A stretch of 64,000 nucleotides of DNA from contig NZ_CACSIJ010000011.1 in the NCBI RefSeq assembly GCF_902705855.1, forward strand, positions 247,183 to 311,182, given 5' to 3'. Positions 28,589 through 37,704 of this stretch are shown one piece after another. Every line of letters begins with the position of its first letter. Positions within the stretch are counted from its first letter, which is position 1. A program made the position numbers and the translations under genes. The stretch is from Zhongshania aliphaticivorans (lineage in GTDB: Bacteria; Pseudomonadota; Gammaproteobacteria; Pseudomonadales; Spongiibacteraceae). Below the pieces are notes generated by a model, which saw only the letters and a list, made by a program, of their open reading frames with translations, did no database searches and was not told the origin of the DNA.

Positions 28589-29410
28589 ATGTCTAAATCG
28601 CTTTTGCCAATCAAAGTTGCCGCTCTGCAAATGGTGTCGACGAATCAATTGAATACGAATTTGCAGCGTGCTGAAGCCTTGGTAGCCGAGGCGGCAGAAC
28701 ATGGCGCACAACTGGTAGTGCTACCAGAAAACTTTGCCTTGTTTGGCAGCAAAGAAATTTTTGCTTTGGCCGCCGCCGAAGAGGCGTGTGGTGAGCTGCA
28801 GAGCTTTCTTGCGGGCTTAGCTACTCAATATAAAGTTGTGTTGGTTGGTGGCACTATTCCGCTTCCTGCTGAAGATGGCCGCGTTTATGCGACGTCATTT
28901 ATTCACAGCGGCGACGGCGTCAGTCTTGGCCAATACCGGAAAATTCATTTATTCGATGCCGACGTTGGCGATGCTCAAGGTAGTTATCGGGAGTCTGACA
29001 GTTATGCCCCAGGGGATGAGGTTGTTGTCGTTGACTCGGCGGTAGGGCGTATAGGTGTTGGGATTTGCTACGATTTACGTTTTCCTGAAATGTTTCGTCG
29101 TATGCTCGAACTTGAGGCTGATATTATTGTATTGCCGTCTGCGTTTACACGTAATACTGGCTGGGCCCATTGGCTGCCACTATTGCGTGCGCGTGCGATA
29201 GAAAATCAATGCTTGGTGGTGGCGGCAAATCAGGGCGGTGTCCATGATGCTAAGCGCCAAACTTCGGGTGGTTCAGTAGTTATCGATAGTTGGGGGCGGG
29301 TGTTAGCGGAAGCGGGCTTGGGAGAGGCTTGTGTTGTAGCCAGCTACGATCAAGAGGAACAGCGTGCCTTGCGGCGGCGGATGCCGGTTGCCCAGCATCG
29401 CCGATTATAA
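28589..29410 (+). CDS. Carbon-nitrogen hydrolase (Nit/omega-amidase-like)
   Basis: 273 aa. The Glu-Lys-Cys triad is visible: VVLPENFALF (Glu), YRKIHLFDADV (Lys) and GVGICYDLRFPEMFR (Cys). The sequence is close to the Nit1/YbeM group, which deaminates damaged glutathione or omega-amides; the exact substrate cannot be read from sequence. GGAGGG lies 2-3 nt before CTTATG. In Pseudomonas this gene is followed by tldD; here darP follows on the opposite strand instead. Confidence 0.9.
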   Translation: MSKSLLPIKVAALQMVSTNQLNTNLQRAEALVAEAAEHGAQLVVLPENFALFGSKEIFALAAAEEACGELQSFLAGLATQYKVVLVGGTIPLPAEDGRVYATSFIHSGDGVSLGQYRKIHLFDADVGDAQGSYRESDSYAPGDEVVVVDSAVGRIGVGICYDLRFPEMFRRMLELEADIIVLPSAFTRNTGWAHWLPLLRARAIENQCLVVAANQGGVHDAKRQTSGGSVVIDSWGRVLAEAGLGEACVVASYDQEEQRALRRRMPVAQHRRL

Positions 29411-29420
29411 ACTGCAAATT

Positions 29421-29930
29421 TCATTCTTTTGGCTGATGTTCCTGCAGTTCTTTTAAATATTGGAATAATTTGCGCTTGGCTGCGGGCGGCTTGTTTGCTT
29501 TGGCATCTTTACCTACTTGTAATATCAGTGTTCGTAGGCGTTGACGATCAGCGTCAGGAAATTGAGTAACTACCTTTTCAATTCCTGGTAGACCTTGTTC
29601 AACAATGTCATCTCGTAATTCTTCTAGTCGATGAAAGGCTCTAGCGAGTTCGCGCTGCCCTTCATCCCGCTTTGCTAATCCCGCTTCTATTTCTGTTAAA
29701 TCAATGCCGCGCATTAGTTTACCAATATATTGCAATTGGCGACGCAGCGCTTCGCGGCTCGTTAATCGCCTTGCGGTGGTAAGGGCTTCGCTTAAATGCT
29801 CGTCATGAATAGGGATTTTTGCTAACTCATTATTGCTGAGTTTTACCAATTGCTCGCCGAGGTTTTGCAGGGCCTGCATTTCCTTTTTTACAGCGGTTTT
29901 ACTTGGGCGTTCTTGTTCTGGCTCGGTCAC
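29421..29930 (-). CDS. yjgA: 50S assembly factor DarP (YjgA)
   Basis: 169 aa, DUF615. RPSKTAVKKEMQALQNLGEQ is the conserved start, and IQFIGKLMR-like text appears here as LQYIGKLMRGID; the C-terminus is Lys-rich. It is a helical protein bound to late 50S precursors. It converges on the nitrilase gene with a 10-nt gap. Confidence 0.93.
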   Translation of the reverse strand: MTEPEQERPSKTAVKKEMQALQNLGEQLVKLSNNELAKIPIHDEHLSEALTTARRLTSREALRRQLQYIGKLMRGIDLTEIEAGLAKRDEGQRELARAFHRLEELRDDIVEQGLPGIEKVVTQFPDADRQRLRTLILQVGKDAKANKPPAAKRKLFQYLKELQEHQPKE

Positions 29931-29994
29931 GTTGGGATCCGTTTAGTTATCTAATAGTGTTGTTTTCAGCTGCGATACGAATGTTAAAAACGCT

Positions 29995-31353
29995 CTAGCC
30001 GTAAAAATAGCTGGCAAGTCCGAGAAATGATAAGAAACCAATTACGTCAGTTACCGTAGTAAGCACAACACCGCCTGCCAATGCAGGATCAATGTTTAAG
30101 GACTTCATTGCCAGTGGCAATACTGCGCCAGCGAGTGCCGCAGTCAGTAAATTAATGATAATTGCCGCGCCAATAATACCGCCCATCAAGGGGTCGTCAA
30201 ACCACAGTGTGGTTGCGCCGGCAACAATTACCGCCCAAACCACGCCGTTAATGGCGCCAACCGCCATTTCCCGATTAATTAACCAGCGACTATTGTCACG
30301 ACTAATGTGGCCGAGGGCCATACCGCGAATGACCACGGTGAGGGTTTGAGTGCCGGCGACGCCGCCCATGCTCGCCACAATGGGCATTAATACGGCGAGG
30401 GCAACGACTTTTTCGATGGTGCCTTCAAATAAATTAATCACTGCCGAGGCGATAAAGGCGGTGAGTAAATTAATGCCGAGCCACACGGCACGGCGCGGCG
30501 CGGTGGTTAGCACGGCGGCGAAGGTGTCTTCGTCTTCGTCCAAGCCTGCCATGCTCATTAATGAGTGGTCAGATTCTTCGCGGATAACGTCGACGACGTC
30601 ATCGATGGTAATGCGGCCTAGCAGCAAGCTGTTTTCGTCGACGACGGGGGCCGATACCCAGTCATGTCTTGCGAAGAGCGTGGCGACTTCTCGCGAGGAC
30701 ATACGCGCGGGAATGGGCTCGACTTCGGTGTCCATGATTTCGCGAACGGTAACGCTGGGGTCAGATACCAAAAGCTTACGCAGCGACAACACGCCGATGT
30801 ATTGATCGTTACGGTTAACCACCAATAGGCTGTCGGTCATTTCTGGCAGTTGTTCGTGACGGCGCAAATAGCGGAGCGCAACGTCGAGGGTGATATTCGG
30901 CCGAACGGTGATGGTGTCGGTGTTCATCAAACCGCCGGCACTGTCCTCGTCATAAGATAGAACGTGCTCTACCCGAATCCGATCCTGGTGATCCATTGAG
31001 TCGAGAACTTCGCGAATGACTCGGTCAGGCAGCTGCTGGAGAATATCCGCAATATCATCCGCTTCCAGACCTTCGGTAATGGTCGCGACTTCCTCCGCGT
31101 CCATTTGGCGGAGGAATTGACTTTGAACTTCATCGTTTAGATGTTGGAGAATGTCCCCTTCATTCTCAATGTCGATGAGCTGCCACAGCACGCTACGGAT
31201 TTTGTGCGGTGTAGATTCTATTAAGTGGGCAGCGTCAGCAGGGGGCAAACCGTTCAGCATACGACGGATTTGCAGGAAGCCCCCAGAACCCAAGGCGTCA
31301 TTTAGGGTTTTGAGTTGGCTCTCGGTTTGAAGCTTGTCAGCAGTCTGGGCCAT
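29995..31353 (-). CDS. mgtE: Magnesium transporter MgtE
   Basis: 452 aa. N-terminal MgtE helical domain (DAAHLIESTPHKIRSVLWQL), two CBS domains (about 135-255; MNTDTITVRPNITLDVALRY and IMDTEVEPIPARMSSREVA), then five membrane helices from about 285 with PIVASMGGVAGTQTLTV and GGVVLTTVTDVIGFLSFLGL. The CBS region senses magnesium and gates the pore. No Mg riboswitch is evident in 31354-31473. Confidence 0.95.
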   Translation of the reverse strand: MAQTADKLQTESQLKTLNDALGSGGFLQIRRMLNGLPPADAAHLIESTPHKIRSVLWQLIDIENEGDILQHLNDEVQSQFLRQMDAEEVATITEGLEADDIADILQQLPDRVIREVLDSMDHQDRIRVEHVLSYDEDSAGGLMNTDTITVRPNITLDVALRYLRRHEQLPEMTDSLLVVNRNDQYIGVLSLRKLLVSDPSVTVREIMDTEVEPIPARMSSREVATLFARHDWVSAPVVDENSLLLGRITIDDVVDVIREESDHSLMSMAGLDEDEDTFAAVLTTAPRRAVWLGINLLTAFIASAVINLFEGTIEKVVALAVLMPIVASMGGVAGTQTLTVVIRGMALGHISRDNSRWLINREMAVGAINGVVWAVIVAGATTLWFDDPLMGGIIGAAIIINLLTAALAGAVLPLAMKSLNIDPALAGGVVLTTVTDVIGFLSFLGLASYFYG

Positions 31354-31473
31354 ACCTATCCCTAGCCTGAGCCATTAGGTGGAAAGAAAGTCTGGGTTAA
31401 TTATCCTTTAAAGTGCTGTCTGCAACAATCCACAGTACTTGGCTACAAGCATAAATAAGTCATATTACGCTTA

Positions 31474-31743
31474 TTATTCAGCTTCACCGAAACGCTGAGA
31501 AATAATATCGAGCACCGCCGTAAGCGCGGCTTGTTCATCTTCGCCATCGCAGCGCACAGTAAGTTCAGTGCCTTTGCTAGCGGCTAGCATCATAACAGCC
31601 ATAATACTTTTGCCGTCGACAGATTTGTCGCCAACGCCGACTTGAACACTAGCGCCAAAGGCGCCGGCGGTGGCGACTAATTTGGCTGCTGCGCGGGCGT
31701 GTAAGCCGAGTTTATTAATGATTATTATATTGGATTCGACCAT
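31474..31743 (-). CDS. ptsO: Phosphocarrier NPr (HPr-like) of the nitrogen PTS
   Basis: 89 aa from ATG 31743. NKLGLHARAAAKLV contains the phosphorylated His; the Ser-46 region reads VDGKSIMAVMMLAASKG. It takes phosphate from PtsP and passes it to PtsN. The longer frame that opens in rapZ is rejected. It is 10 nt after rapZ, in the rpoN-hpf-ptsN-rapZ-ptsO order. Confidence 0.95.
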   Translation of the reverse strand: MVESNIIIINKLGLHARAAAKLVATAGAFGASVQVGVGDKSVDGKSIMAVMMLAASKGTELTVRCDGEDEQAALTAVLDIISQRFGEAE

Positions 31744-31753
31744 CGTGGATACT

Positions 31754-32608
31754 CTAGTGTAGTTCGCGATGGCGAACTTGAAGATCTGGGTAGGTCTTAC
31801 GTAGGGTCTTGGCAAGCGTTTCAGCCATATATACTGAGCGATGTTGACCACCTGTGCAACCAATGGCTATGGTGAAATAGCTGCGGTTACTCGCTTCAAT
31901 TTTAGGTAGCCAATGTTGCAAATATTGTAGGATGTCATTGTGCATTAAGGTGACGTCATCTTGACTGCCTAAGTAATTTTGCACCGCTAAATCTTGTCCT
32001 GTGAGTGCGCGTAGCTCTTCGTTCCAGTGTGGATTAGGTAACATGCGTAGGTCGTAAACTAGGTCTGCGTCGATGGGTAGTCCACGCTTAAACCCAAAGG
32101 ATTTTAATTGCACAGCCAGTTTGCTGGCGTCCACACCGAGGATACGGTCGCGGATAGCCGCGCGTAATTCGTGTACGGTCATGTCGCTGCTGTCTATTGC
32201 CAGCGAGGCTTCTACAACAATAGGTTCGAGCAAGATCGACTCAAGTTTTATGGCGTCGGCCAGCGGTAGTGAATCTGTGGTGAGTGGATGGCGGCGGCGG
32301 GTTTCGCTGAATCGTTTGATGAGTTTGTCATCGCCGGCATCTAAAAAAACAATGCGTAACTGGGCGTGTTTTTTAACTTCTTCGCACAGTGATTTAAAGC
32401 GGGCGAGTTCGTCTTGGGAGTTGCGGGCGTCTATGCACACGGCAACTTGTTGATGAACTTTTAAGGGGCTTTGCGATAGTTCTCTGACCAGTTCTGGAAG
32501 TAGTGATACCGGCAGATTGTCAATGGCGTAAAAGCCCTCATCTTCTAATTGGTGAAGGGCCGTACTTTTGCCGGAACCTGAGCGACCGCTTAGAATGATG
32601 AGGTTCAT
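31754..32608 (-). CDS. rapZ: RNase adapter protein RapZ
   Basis: 284 aa from ATG 32608. Walker A GRSGSGKSTALHQLEDEG; VCIDARNSQ and IVFLDAGDDKLIKRFSETRR; C-terminal domain with GCTGGQHRSVYMAE. In E. coli RapZ guides RNase E to GlmZ to tune glucosamine-6-phosphate synthesis. Starts 1 nt after the ptsN stop. Confidence 0.95.
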   Translation of the reverse strand: MNLIILSGRSGSGKSTALHQLEDEGFYAIDNLPVSLLPELVRELSQSPLKVHQQVAVCIDARNSQDELARFKSLCEEVKKHAQLRIVFLDAGDDKLIKRFSETRRRHPLTTDSLPLADAIKLESILLEPIVVEASLAIDSSDMTVHELRAAIRDRILGVDASKLAVQLKSFGFKRGLPIDADLVYDLRMLPNPHWNEELRALTGQDLAVQNYLGSQDDVTLMHNDILQYLQHWLPKIEASNRSYFTIAIGCTGGQHRSVYMAETLAKTLRKTYPDLQVRHRELH

Positions 32609-32609
32609 A

Positions 32610-33059
32610 TCAGCTTGCTGTCGCGAGTTTAAACAGTGTTTCTGTGTCGTTGGCATGGCGCAGCTTGTTGCGGAAGTCGTCTTCATTAAATGCAGTGGCA
32701 AGCGCGCCAAGCACTTTTAAGTGCTCGTCGTGGGCTTCGGCGGGAACAATAAGGGCAAAGATTAGATCGACGGGTTCGTCGTCGATGGCTTCAAAGTCAA
32801 TGGCTTCATCAAGTTTGAGTAACATGCCGGTAATGCTGGTGCAGCGGCTGCTGCGGCAGTGCGGAATGGCGACGCCGTGGCCAATGCCGGTGCTGCCTAA
32901 ACGTTCACGGGCGAGTAATTCATTAAATAACTCGTCAGCGTCAAATTCGGATTTGTCTGCGGAAATACCCGCGGCAATGTATTCGAGTAAGCGTTTTTTA
33001 CTGGTGACGGACGCACCGTATTCGGTGCGTCCGGTAGTGAGTATTGATTCAAGTGTCAT
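32610..33059 (-). CDS. ptsN: PTS IIA-like nitrogen regulatory protein PtsN
   Basis: 149 aa. The active-site His is in GIGHGVAIPHCRS; LIFALIVPAEAHDEHLKVL is a strong family block. Phosphorylated by PtsO, it modulates potassium transport and stress responses. It lies 38 nt after hpf. Confidence 0.96.
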   Translation of the reverse strand: MTLESILTTGRTEYGASVTSKKRLLEYIAAGISADKSEFDADELFNELLARERLGSTGIGHGVAIPHCRSSRCTSITGMLLKLDEAIDFEAIDDEPVDLIFALIVPAEAHDEHLKVLGALATAFNEDDFRNKLRHANDTETLFKLATAS

Positions 33060-33097
33060 GATAGTTACTAGTTAACTTCTGTTGAAATCATGGGGCC

Positions 33098-33385
33098 TTA
33101 GCGGCCCAGCGATTTTTCTTTGTGTTTAATTAATTGGCGGTCAAGTTTATCTGTCAGGCTGTCGATTGCCGCATACATGTCTTCGGATTCGCAGGTTGCA
33201 AATAAATCCGCGCCGGCAACGTGTACGGTAGCCTCGGCTTTTTGAACGAGTTTTTCAACCGTCAGGGTCACGTCAGTATTGGTGATGTTGTCAAAATGTC
33301 GCTGTAGTTTTGTGAGCTTGTTGTTTACATAATCGCGGAGGGCGGGGGTAACGTCTACGTGATGACCACTTACAGTAATCTGCAT
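33098..33385 (-). CDS. hpf: Ribosome hibernation promoting factor, short form
   Basis: 95 aa from ATG 33385 (MQITVSGHHVDVTPALRDYV), with GGAG 6 nt upstream; the 13-residue longer version begins before that site. ITNTDVTLTVEKLVQKAEAT and SEDMYAAIDSLTDKLDRQL are typical. Short HPF helps dimerise ribosomes to 100S in stationary phase. Confidence 0.95.
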   Translation of the reverse strand: MQITVSGHHVDVTPALRDYVNNKLTKLQRHFDNITNTDVTLTVEKLVQKAEATVHVAGADLFATCESEDMYAAIDSLTDKLDRQLIKHKEKSLGR

Positions 33386-33439
33386 ATATTGCTCCTTCAT
33401 CGCTAAAAAATGCTGGCGCCTCACGGCGAGTCGCTACTA

Positions 33440-33461
33440 GCGGTGACCTTTGGGTCGCCGC
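33440..33461 (-). terminator. Hairpin between rpoN and hpf
   Basis: GCGGTGACC (33440-33448) and GGTCGCCGC (33453-33461) pair over 9 bp with one G-T wobble. There is no U-tract. It could be a processing site or attenuator separating rpoN from hpf. The rest of 33386-33647 shows nothing I can name. Confidence 0.35.
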
Positions 33462-33647
33462 ATTGTGAGATCAATACACGATTGTTCATTCGCCATCTGG
33501 CAACATCCAAAGCACACTCAGTCGGTCATTTATAAGCATAAATTACCTCATTTACCTTTCCCGCTGGTCACTCGTATCTAGTGAGCGGTAGTGGCTGTGC
33601 ACTTTTGAGCGCCAGAGAACAAAATTCCGGCTCGTGTATACATCTCT

Positions 33648-35138
33648 TTATACTAGTCGTTTCCGCTCATTTGAGGGCGGAATAACCAGTGATTCTCTGT
33701 ATTTCGCTATGGTGCGGCGTGCAACCTGTATTCCTTGCTCGCCCAATAAGTCGGTGATTTTACTGTCGCTTAATGGTTTGCGAGGGTTTTCCGCCGCAAC
33801 CAGTTTTTTAATCAATGCACGTATGGCGGTGCTTGAACACTCCCCGCCGGTGTCTGTAGATACATGACTGGAAAAGAAGAACTTAAGTTCAAATATTCCA
33901 CGGGGGGTGTGCATATATTTTTGGGTGGTGACCCGCGAAATAGTCGACTCGTGCATGCCAACGGCTTCGGCTATGTCATGTAGAACCAGCGGCTTCATTG
34001 CCTCTTCGCCATATTCTAGGAAGCCGCGCTGGTATTCGACAATTTTGGTCGCGACCTTCATTAGTGTTTCGTTGCGGCTGATTAGACTTTTGATGAACCA
34101 GCGCGCTTCTTGGAGGTTGTCGCGAATATAGTCGTTGTCACTGCTATTGCTGCTTTGACGCGCCATCGATGCGTATTGCGCATTGATTTGAATTTTGGGG
34201 GCGATGTCGGGGTTGAGCTCCACCAGCCAGCGGCCGTCTTTTTTGCTTACGAAAACGTCTGGTACAACGTATTCGGTGTCGTCGCTGCCAATGGCATTGC
34301 CGGGGGTGGGGTCTAGTGACTGGATCAGTTTTAGAATGTCGCGCAGCTGTTCTTCTTTTAAGCGGCAGCGGCGCATAATTTGGTTGTAGTCGCGATTACC
34401 CAATTGCGCCATATATTGGCTAACTACTACACAGGCTTCGTCAACGTAGGGCGTGTTGCGCGGCAGTTGTTTGAGCTGGATGAGTAGACATTCTTGTAAA
34501 TCTCTACCGCCGACTCCTGGTGGGTCGAATTGTTGAATGAGGTGCAATACCGCGTTGAACTCTTCGATCTCGATGGCTTCGTTGTCAAAGCTTTCGACTA
34601 GCTCTTCGGCGCTGACGGTAAGGCGACCTTTTTCATCGATAGCGTCAATAATGGCCGCGGCAATCATTTGGTCAATATCAGATAGGCGGCTTAGGTTGAG
34701 CTGCCAGCGTAGATGATCTTGTAATGAATCTGAGCTGGAATGGCGGTAATCGTTGTTGTAGTCGTTATCCTCTCCGGAGGAGCCGCTACCTGAGCCGCTG
34801 CCACTGGTTTGAAATACATCGTCCCACTGACTGTCGACGGGTAAGTCTTCGGGGATGTCGCTGCGCTCGGCCCATTCGGTATCAGCTTCTGGCTGCGGGG
34901 CTTCTACTTCGCTGTCGCTGGCTTTTTCAGGCTTTTGGGGTTCGGCTGAGGTGGGTTCAGTATTAACCTCAATGTCGCCGTCTTCGTCGCTAATTTCTAA
35001 AAGTGGGTTAGAGTCTAGGGCAGATTGAATTTCTTGCTGAAGATCTAAAGTAGACAGTTGTAATAAACGAATCGCCTGTTGCAGCTGGGGTGTCATTGTC
35101 AGGCTTTGGCCGACTTTGAGCTGTAGCGATTGTTTCAT
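33648..35138 (-). CDS. rpoN: RNA polymerase sigma-54 factor
   Basis: 496 aa. Region I is Gln/Leu-rich ([20 protein letters not shown]). The acidic region II linker (about 55-135) contains a run of Ser-Gly repeats and Asp/Asn/Tyr stretches. The DNA-binding domain follows, with [14 protein letters not shown] (helix-turn-helix) and the RpoN box [10 protein letters not shown] near the C-terminus. It lies downstream of lptB in the usual order, but a 144-nt gap leaves room for its own promoter. Confidence 0.98.
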   Translation of the reverse strand: MKQSLQLKVGQSLTMTPQLQQAIRLLQLSTLDLQQEIQSALDSNPLLEISDEDGDIEVNTEPTSAEPQKPEKASDSEVEAPQPEADTEWAERSDIPEDLPVDSQWDDVFQTSGSGSGSGSSGEDNDYNNDYRHSSSDSLQDHLRWQLNLSRLSDIDQMIAAAIIDAIDEKGRLTVSAEELVESFDNEAIEIEEFNAVLHLIQQFDPPGVGGRDLQECLLIQLKQLPRNTPYVDEACVVVSQYMAQLGNRDYNQIMRRCRLKEEQLRDILKLIQSLDPTPGNAIGSDDTEYVVPDVFVSKKDGRWLVELNPDIAPKIQINAQYASMARQSSNSSDNDYIRDNLQEARWFIKSLISRNETLMKVATKIVEYQRGFLEYGEEAMKPLVLHDIAEAVGMHESTISRVTTQKYMHTPRGIFELKFFFSSHVSTDTGGECSSTAIRALIKKLVAAENPRKPLSDSKITDLLGEQGIQVARRTIAKYRESLVIPPSNERKRLV

Positions 35139-35244
35139 AGGCAGTGGCTTCTACAACATGAAATTAAGTGGTAACGCGAACGGTGTTTTGTTCTACCGGC
35201 ACTGTGTATGCCTCTATGTCAGTGTAGTCGCGACACGGATTCCC

Positions 35245-35260
35245 AGCAATACCTGTGCCG
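35245..35260 (-). promoter_or_regulatory. Candidate sigma-54 promoter upstream of rpoN
   Basis: The minus strand reads CGGCACAGGTATTGCT, matching TGGCAYRNNNNTTGCW at every defined position except the first. GG and GC are exactly 10 nt apart. It lies after the lptB stop and about 107 nt before the rpoN ATG. Confidence 0.55.
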
Positions 35261-35282
35261 ATTCATTTGTACGGAACTATAC

Positions 35283-36008
35283 TTATAAAGTGAATTTGTC
35301 GCCTAAGTAAATATCGCGGACAACCTGGTTGTTGAGCACGGTTTCGGCGTTGCCCTCTGCCACAATGCGGCCTTCACCAACGATGTAGGCTTTGTCGCAA
35401 ATATCGAGGGTTTCACGCACATTATGGTCGGTGATTAATACGCCAATTCCCCGTGCTTGCAGGTGCCTGACGATGTTTTGGATATCGTTCACTGATATTG
35501 GGTCAACGCCCGCAAAGGGCTCATCTAGCAGAATAAAGCTGGGTTCGGTCGCCAGCGCGCGGGCAATTTCTACTCGCCGCCGCTCACCGCCAGATAATGC
35601 CATGCCTTGAGATTTACGAATGTGGGTAATATGAAATTCTTGTAGTAGTGCTTCTAATTTATCTTTGCGCTGGCTGCGATTGAGGTCGCGGCGGGTTTCA
35701 AGTATCGCCATGATGTTGTCGGCAACACTGAGTTTGCGAAAAATAGAGGCTTCCTGTGGCAGGTAGCCTACGCCGTGTTTTGCGCGCCCTTGAATGGACT
35801 GTCTAGTAAGGTCGCGGTCATCGAGCTGAATAGTGCCGCGATCGGCGTTTACAATGCCAACAATCATGTAAAAACAGGTGGTTTTGCCCGCGCCGTTAGG
35901 GCCTAGCAGGCCAACGATTTCGCCGCTACTAATCGTGAGCGACACATCCTTGATGATTTCGCGGCCCTTATAAGCTTTCGCGAGGTTTTTTGCTTGTAGC
36001 ACTGGCAT
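35283..36008 (-). CDS. lptB: LPS export ABC transporter ATPase LptB
   Basis: 241 aa. Walker [12 protein letters not shown]-loop [12 protein letters not shown], signature LSGGERRR, Walker [14 protein letters not shown] and H-loop [10 protein letters not shown]. It powers LPS extraction by LptFG and transfer along LptC and LptA. Starts 2 nt after lptA. Confidence 0.97.
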   Translation of the reverse strand: MPVLQAKNLAKAYKGREIIKDVSLTISSGEIVGLLGPNGAGKTTCFYMIVGIVNADRGTIQLDDRDLTRQSIQGRAKHGVGYLPQEASIFRKLSVADNIMAILETRRDLNRSQRKDKLEALLQEFHITHIRKSQGMALSGGERRRVEIARALATEPSFILLDEPFAGVDPISVNDIQNIVRHLQARGIGVLITDHNVRETLDICDKAYIVGEGRIVAEGNAETVLNNQVVRDIYLGDKFTL

Positions 36009-36010
36009 GG

Positions 36011-36610
36011 CTAGTTAGTTTCCTCTGCAGTCGAGGTACTTTCAGCATTGGTGCCGTCTGGCGTAGGGGTGCCGGCAGCAGTGTTGTTGTCTTCCGCTGG
36101 GGTTTGGATTTCGTCCGGTATTGCTTGAGGCTGCAGGGTCATTTTTACTCGATTGTCTTTTTCATTACTGCCGCCGTCGGCCACTACTGTTTGTTTGCGG
36201 CCGCTATAGACCACTCGGTCGCCGGAAATTTTTGAGCCTTGGTGGGTGATAGACGCATTTCTTTGCAGCAAAATTTCTTCTTGTTGCAGGCTGTATTCAA
36301 TACGTTGTGCGCTGGCAATTACCACGCCTTCGTCGGCACGGGGCTGTTGTTCAAAATAGGCGGGGGTGCCTTCCGCAATGACTTTTTGCACTTTGCGGTC
36401 AGACTCTACAATGGTGAGTTTGTCGGCGCGAATTTTTAGTGAGCCTTGGCTCATATTCACGTTGCCAATATAGATGCCTTGATTTCTCTCGTAAACTGCG
36501 CGATCTGAGCTTAAGTTGATCGCTTTTTTACGGTCGTCGGGCAGACTGAGCGCAAGCTGGCTCACACTGAGGAATAGCACAGCACAGAGTGCGGCCTTAG
36601 TAAGGTTCAT
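36011..36610 (-). CDS. lptA: LPS transport periplasmic protein LptA
   Basis: 199 aa. Signal peptide ending at SLPDD; beta-jellyroll OstA domain with [20 protein letters not shown] and [20 protein letters not shown]. The last 45 residues form a Pro/Thr/Glu-rich tail ([20 protein letters not shown]), probably disordered. LptA bridges the periplasm for LPS. It overlaps lptC by 14 nt. Confidence 0.94.
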   Translation of the reverse strand: MNLTKAALCAVLFLSVSQLALSLPDDRKKAINLSSDRAVYERNQGIYIGNVNMSQGSLKIRADKLTIVESDRKVQKVIAEGTPAYFEQQPRADEGVVIASAQRIEYSLQQEEILLQRNASITHQGSKISGDRVVYSGRKQTVVADGGSNEKDNRVKMTLQPQAIPDEIQTPAEDNNTAAGTPTPDGTNAESTSTAEETN

Positions 36611-37166
36611 AGCGGCCTTTTACCTGATTTAGCAGTTCAACACGCTCATCTTTCAGGCTGGCTTGCATGCCCGTCGAGTGTGTTGTGCCGCTGCGTAATT
36701 TGAGGGTAAGTGCCAAGGGAGTACTTACCTCGCTATTTTCAAGATTAATATTAAGTGCTTCGGTGCTTATTTCTGCTTGGCGAATAAGATCTTTTATAAG
36801 AACGGTGTCTGTGAGTACTAATTGTTCGCCGTCTTGGGAGAGTCGCCCCTTTAAAGCGCTTGCCGTCCACGGGCGCTGTTCGGCGATATTACCAACATAG
36901 AATGGTTCTTTTAAAGTGATAGAGCCATTTGAAATTAGTCGCTCGGCACTTTTTGCGCGCCATTGATAGGCTATGTCGCCGTTGACGCTGTATTTTAAGC
37001 CAGTAACGTTGGTGAGGTGGGAGTCGGCGTCGGGAATGGCTTCAAATTGATCAGTAATACTGAGCTTGCCGCTCTCGCTGTATTGGGTCAAGTAGACCAC
37101 GGTGCCAGCGAGAGCGGTAATAGCCGATAGGACTGAAAGTAGTGTGAAAAAATTAAAGCCTTTCAT
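36597..37166 (-). CDS. lptC: LPS export protein LptC
   Basis: 189 aa from ATG 37166, 2 nt after the kdsC stop; a longer version would run into kdsC. One N-terminal membrane helix (FFTLLSVLSAITALAGTVVY), then a beta-jellyroll with YRAKSAERL-like text (here YQWRAKSAERLISNG). LptC links LptBFG to LptA. Confidence 0.93.
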   Translation of the reverse strand: MKGFNFFTLLSVLSAITALAGTVVYLTQYSESGKLSITDQFEAIPDADSHLTNVTGLKYSVNGDIAYQWRAKSAERLISNGSITLKEPFYVGNIAEQRPWTASALKGRLSQDGEQLVLTDTVLIKDLIRQAEISTEALNINLENSEVSTPLALTLKLRSGTTHSTGMQASLKDERVELLNQVKGRYEPY

Positions 37167-37168
37167 AA

Positions 37169-37690
37169 CTATAGGAACTGCTCCAAGGCGTCGTTTAGTT
37201 TGCCCTGCGCTTTCAGTATCAGTTCGCATATCTCTCTAACTGCGCCGTGGCCGCCGGCGGCTTTGGTTTGCCAGTCGGCGTGTCGAGCAACATAGTAATG
37301 GCCATTGGCGACGGTGATGCCTAAGCCCGCTTGACGGATGGCGGATAGGTCGGGAAGGTCGTCGCCAACATAGGCGATTTCTTCAAAGCTGATTCCAAGA
37401 TCCTTGCGCAGCTCTTCAAGGGCGACCAGTTTATCTTCGCGGCCTTGGTAGATTAGTTCGATTTTTAGCTCAGCGGCACGACGTTTTACTAACTCTGAGC
37501 TTCGTCCGGTGATGATGGCGGGTTTAATACCAGCGTCGCGTAATAGTTTTATTCCAAGGCCGTCGAGAATGCTGAAGGCTTTAATTTCTTCGCCGCTATT
37601 GCCAAAATAGAGACTGCCGTCGGTTAAAACGCCGTCCACGTCCATTGCTAGTAGTTTGATGGGTTTTGCTTTTTCGATAACACTTTGCAT
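37169..37690 (-). CDS. kdsC: 3-deoxy-D-manno-octulosonate 8-phosphate phosphatase
   Basis: 173 aa, HAD family C0. Nucleophile motif AMDVDGVLTDGSLYFG; IITGRSSELVKRRA; IAYVGDDLPDLSAIRQAGLG. It removes phosphate from Kdo-8-P for the LPS inner core. 14 nt downstream of kdsD. Confidence 0.97.
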   Translation of the reverse strand: MQSVIEKAKPIKLLAMDVDGVLTDGSLYFGNSGEEIKAFSILDGLGIKLLRDAGIKPAIITGRSSELVKRRAAELKIELIYQGREDKLVALEELRKDLGISFEEIAYVGDDLPDLSAIRQAGLGITVANGHYYVARHADWQTKAAGGHGAVREICELILKAQGKLNDALEQFL

Positions 37691-37704
37691 TTATTGGGTA
37701 TTCT

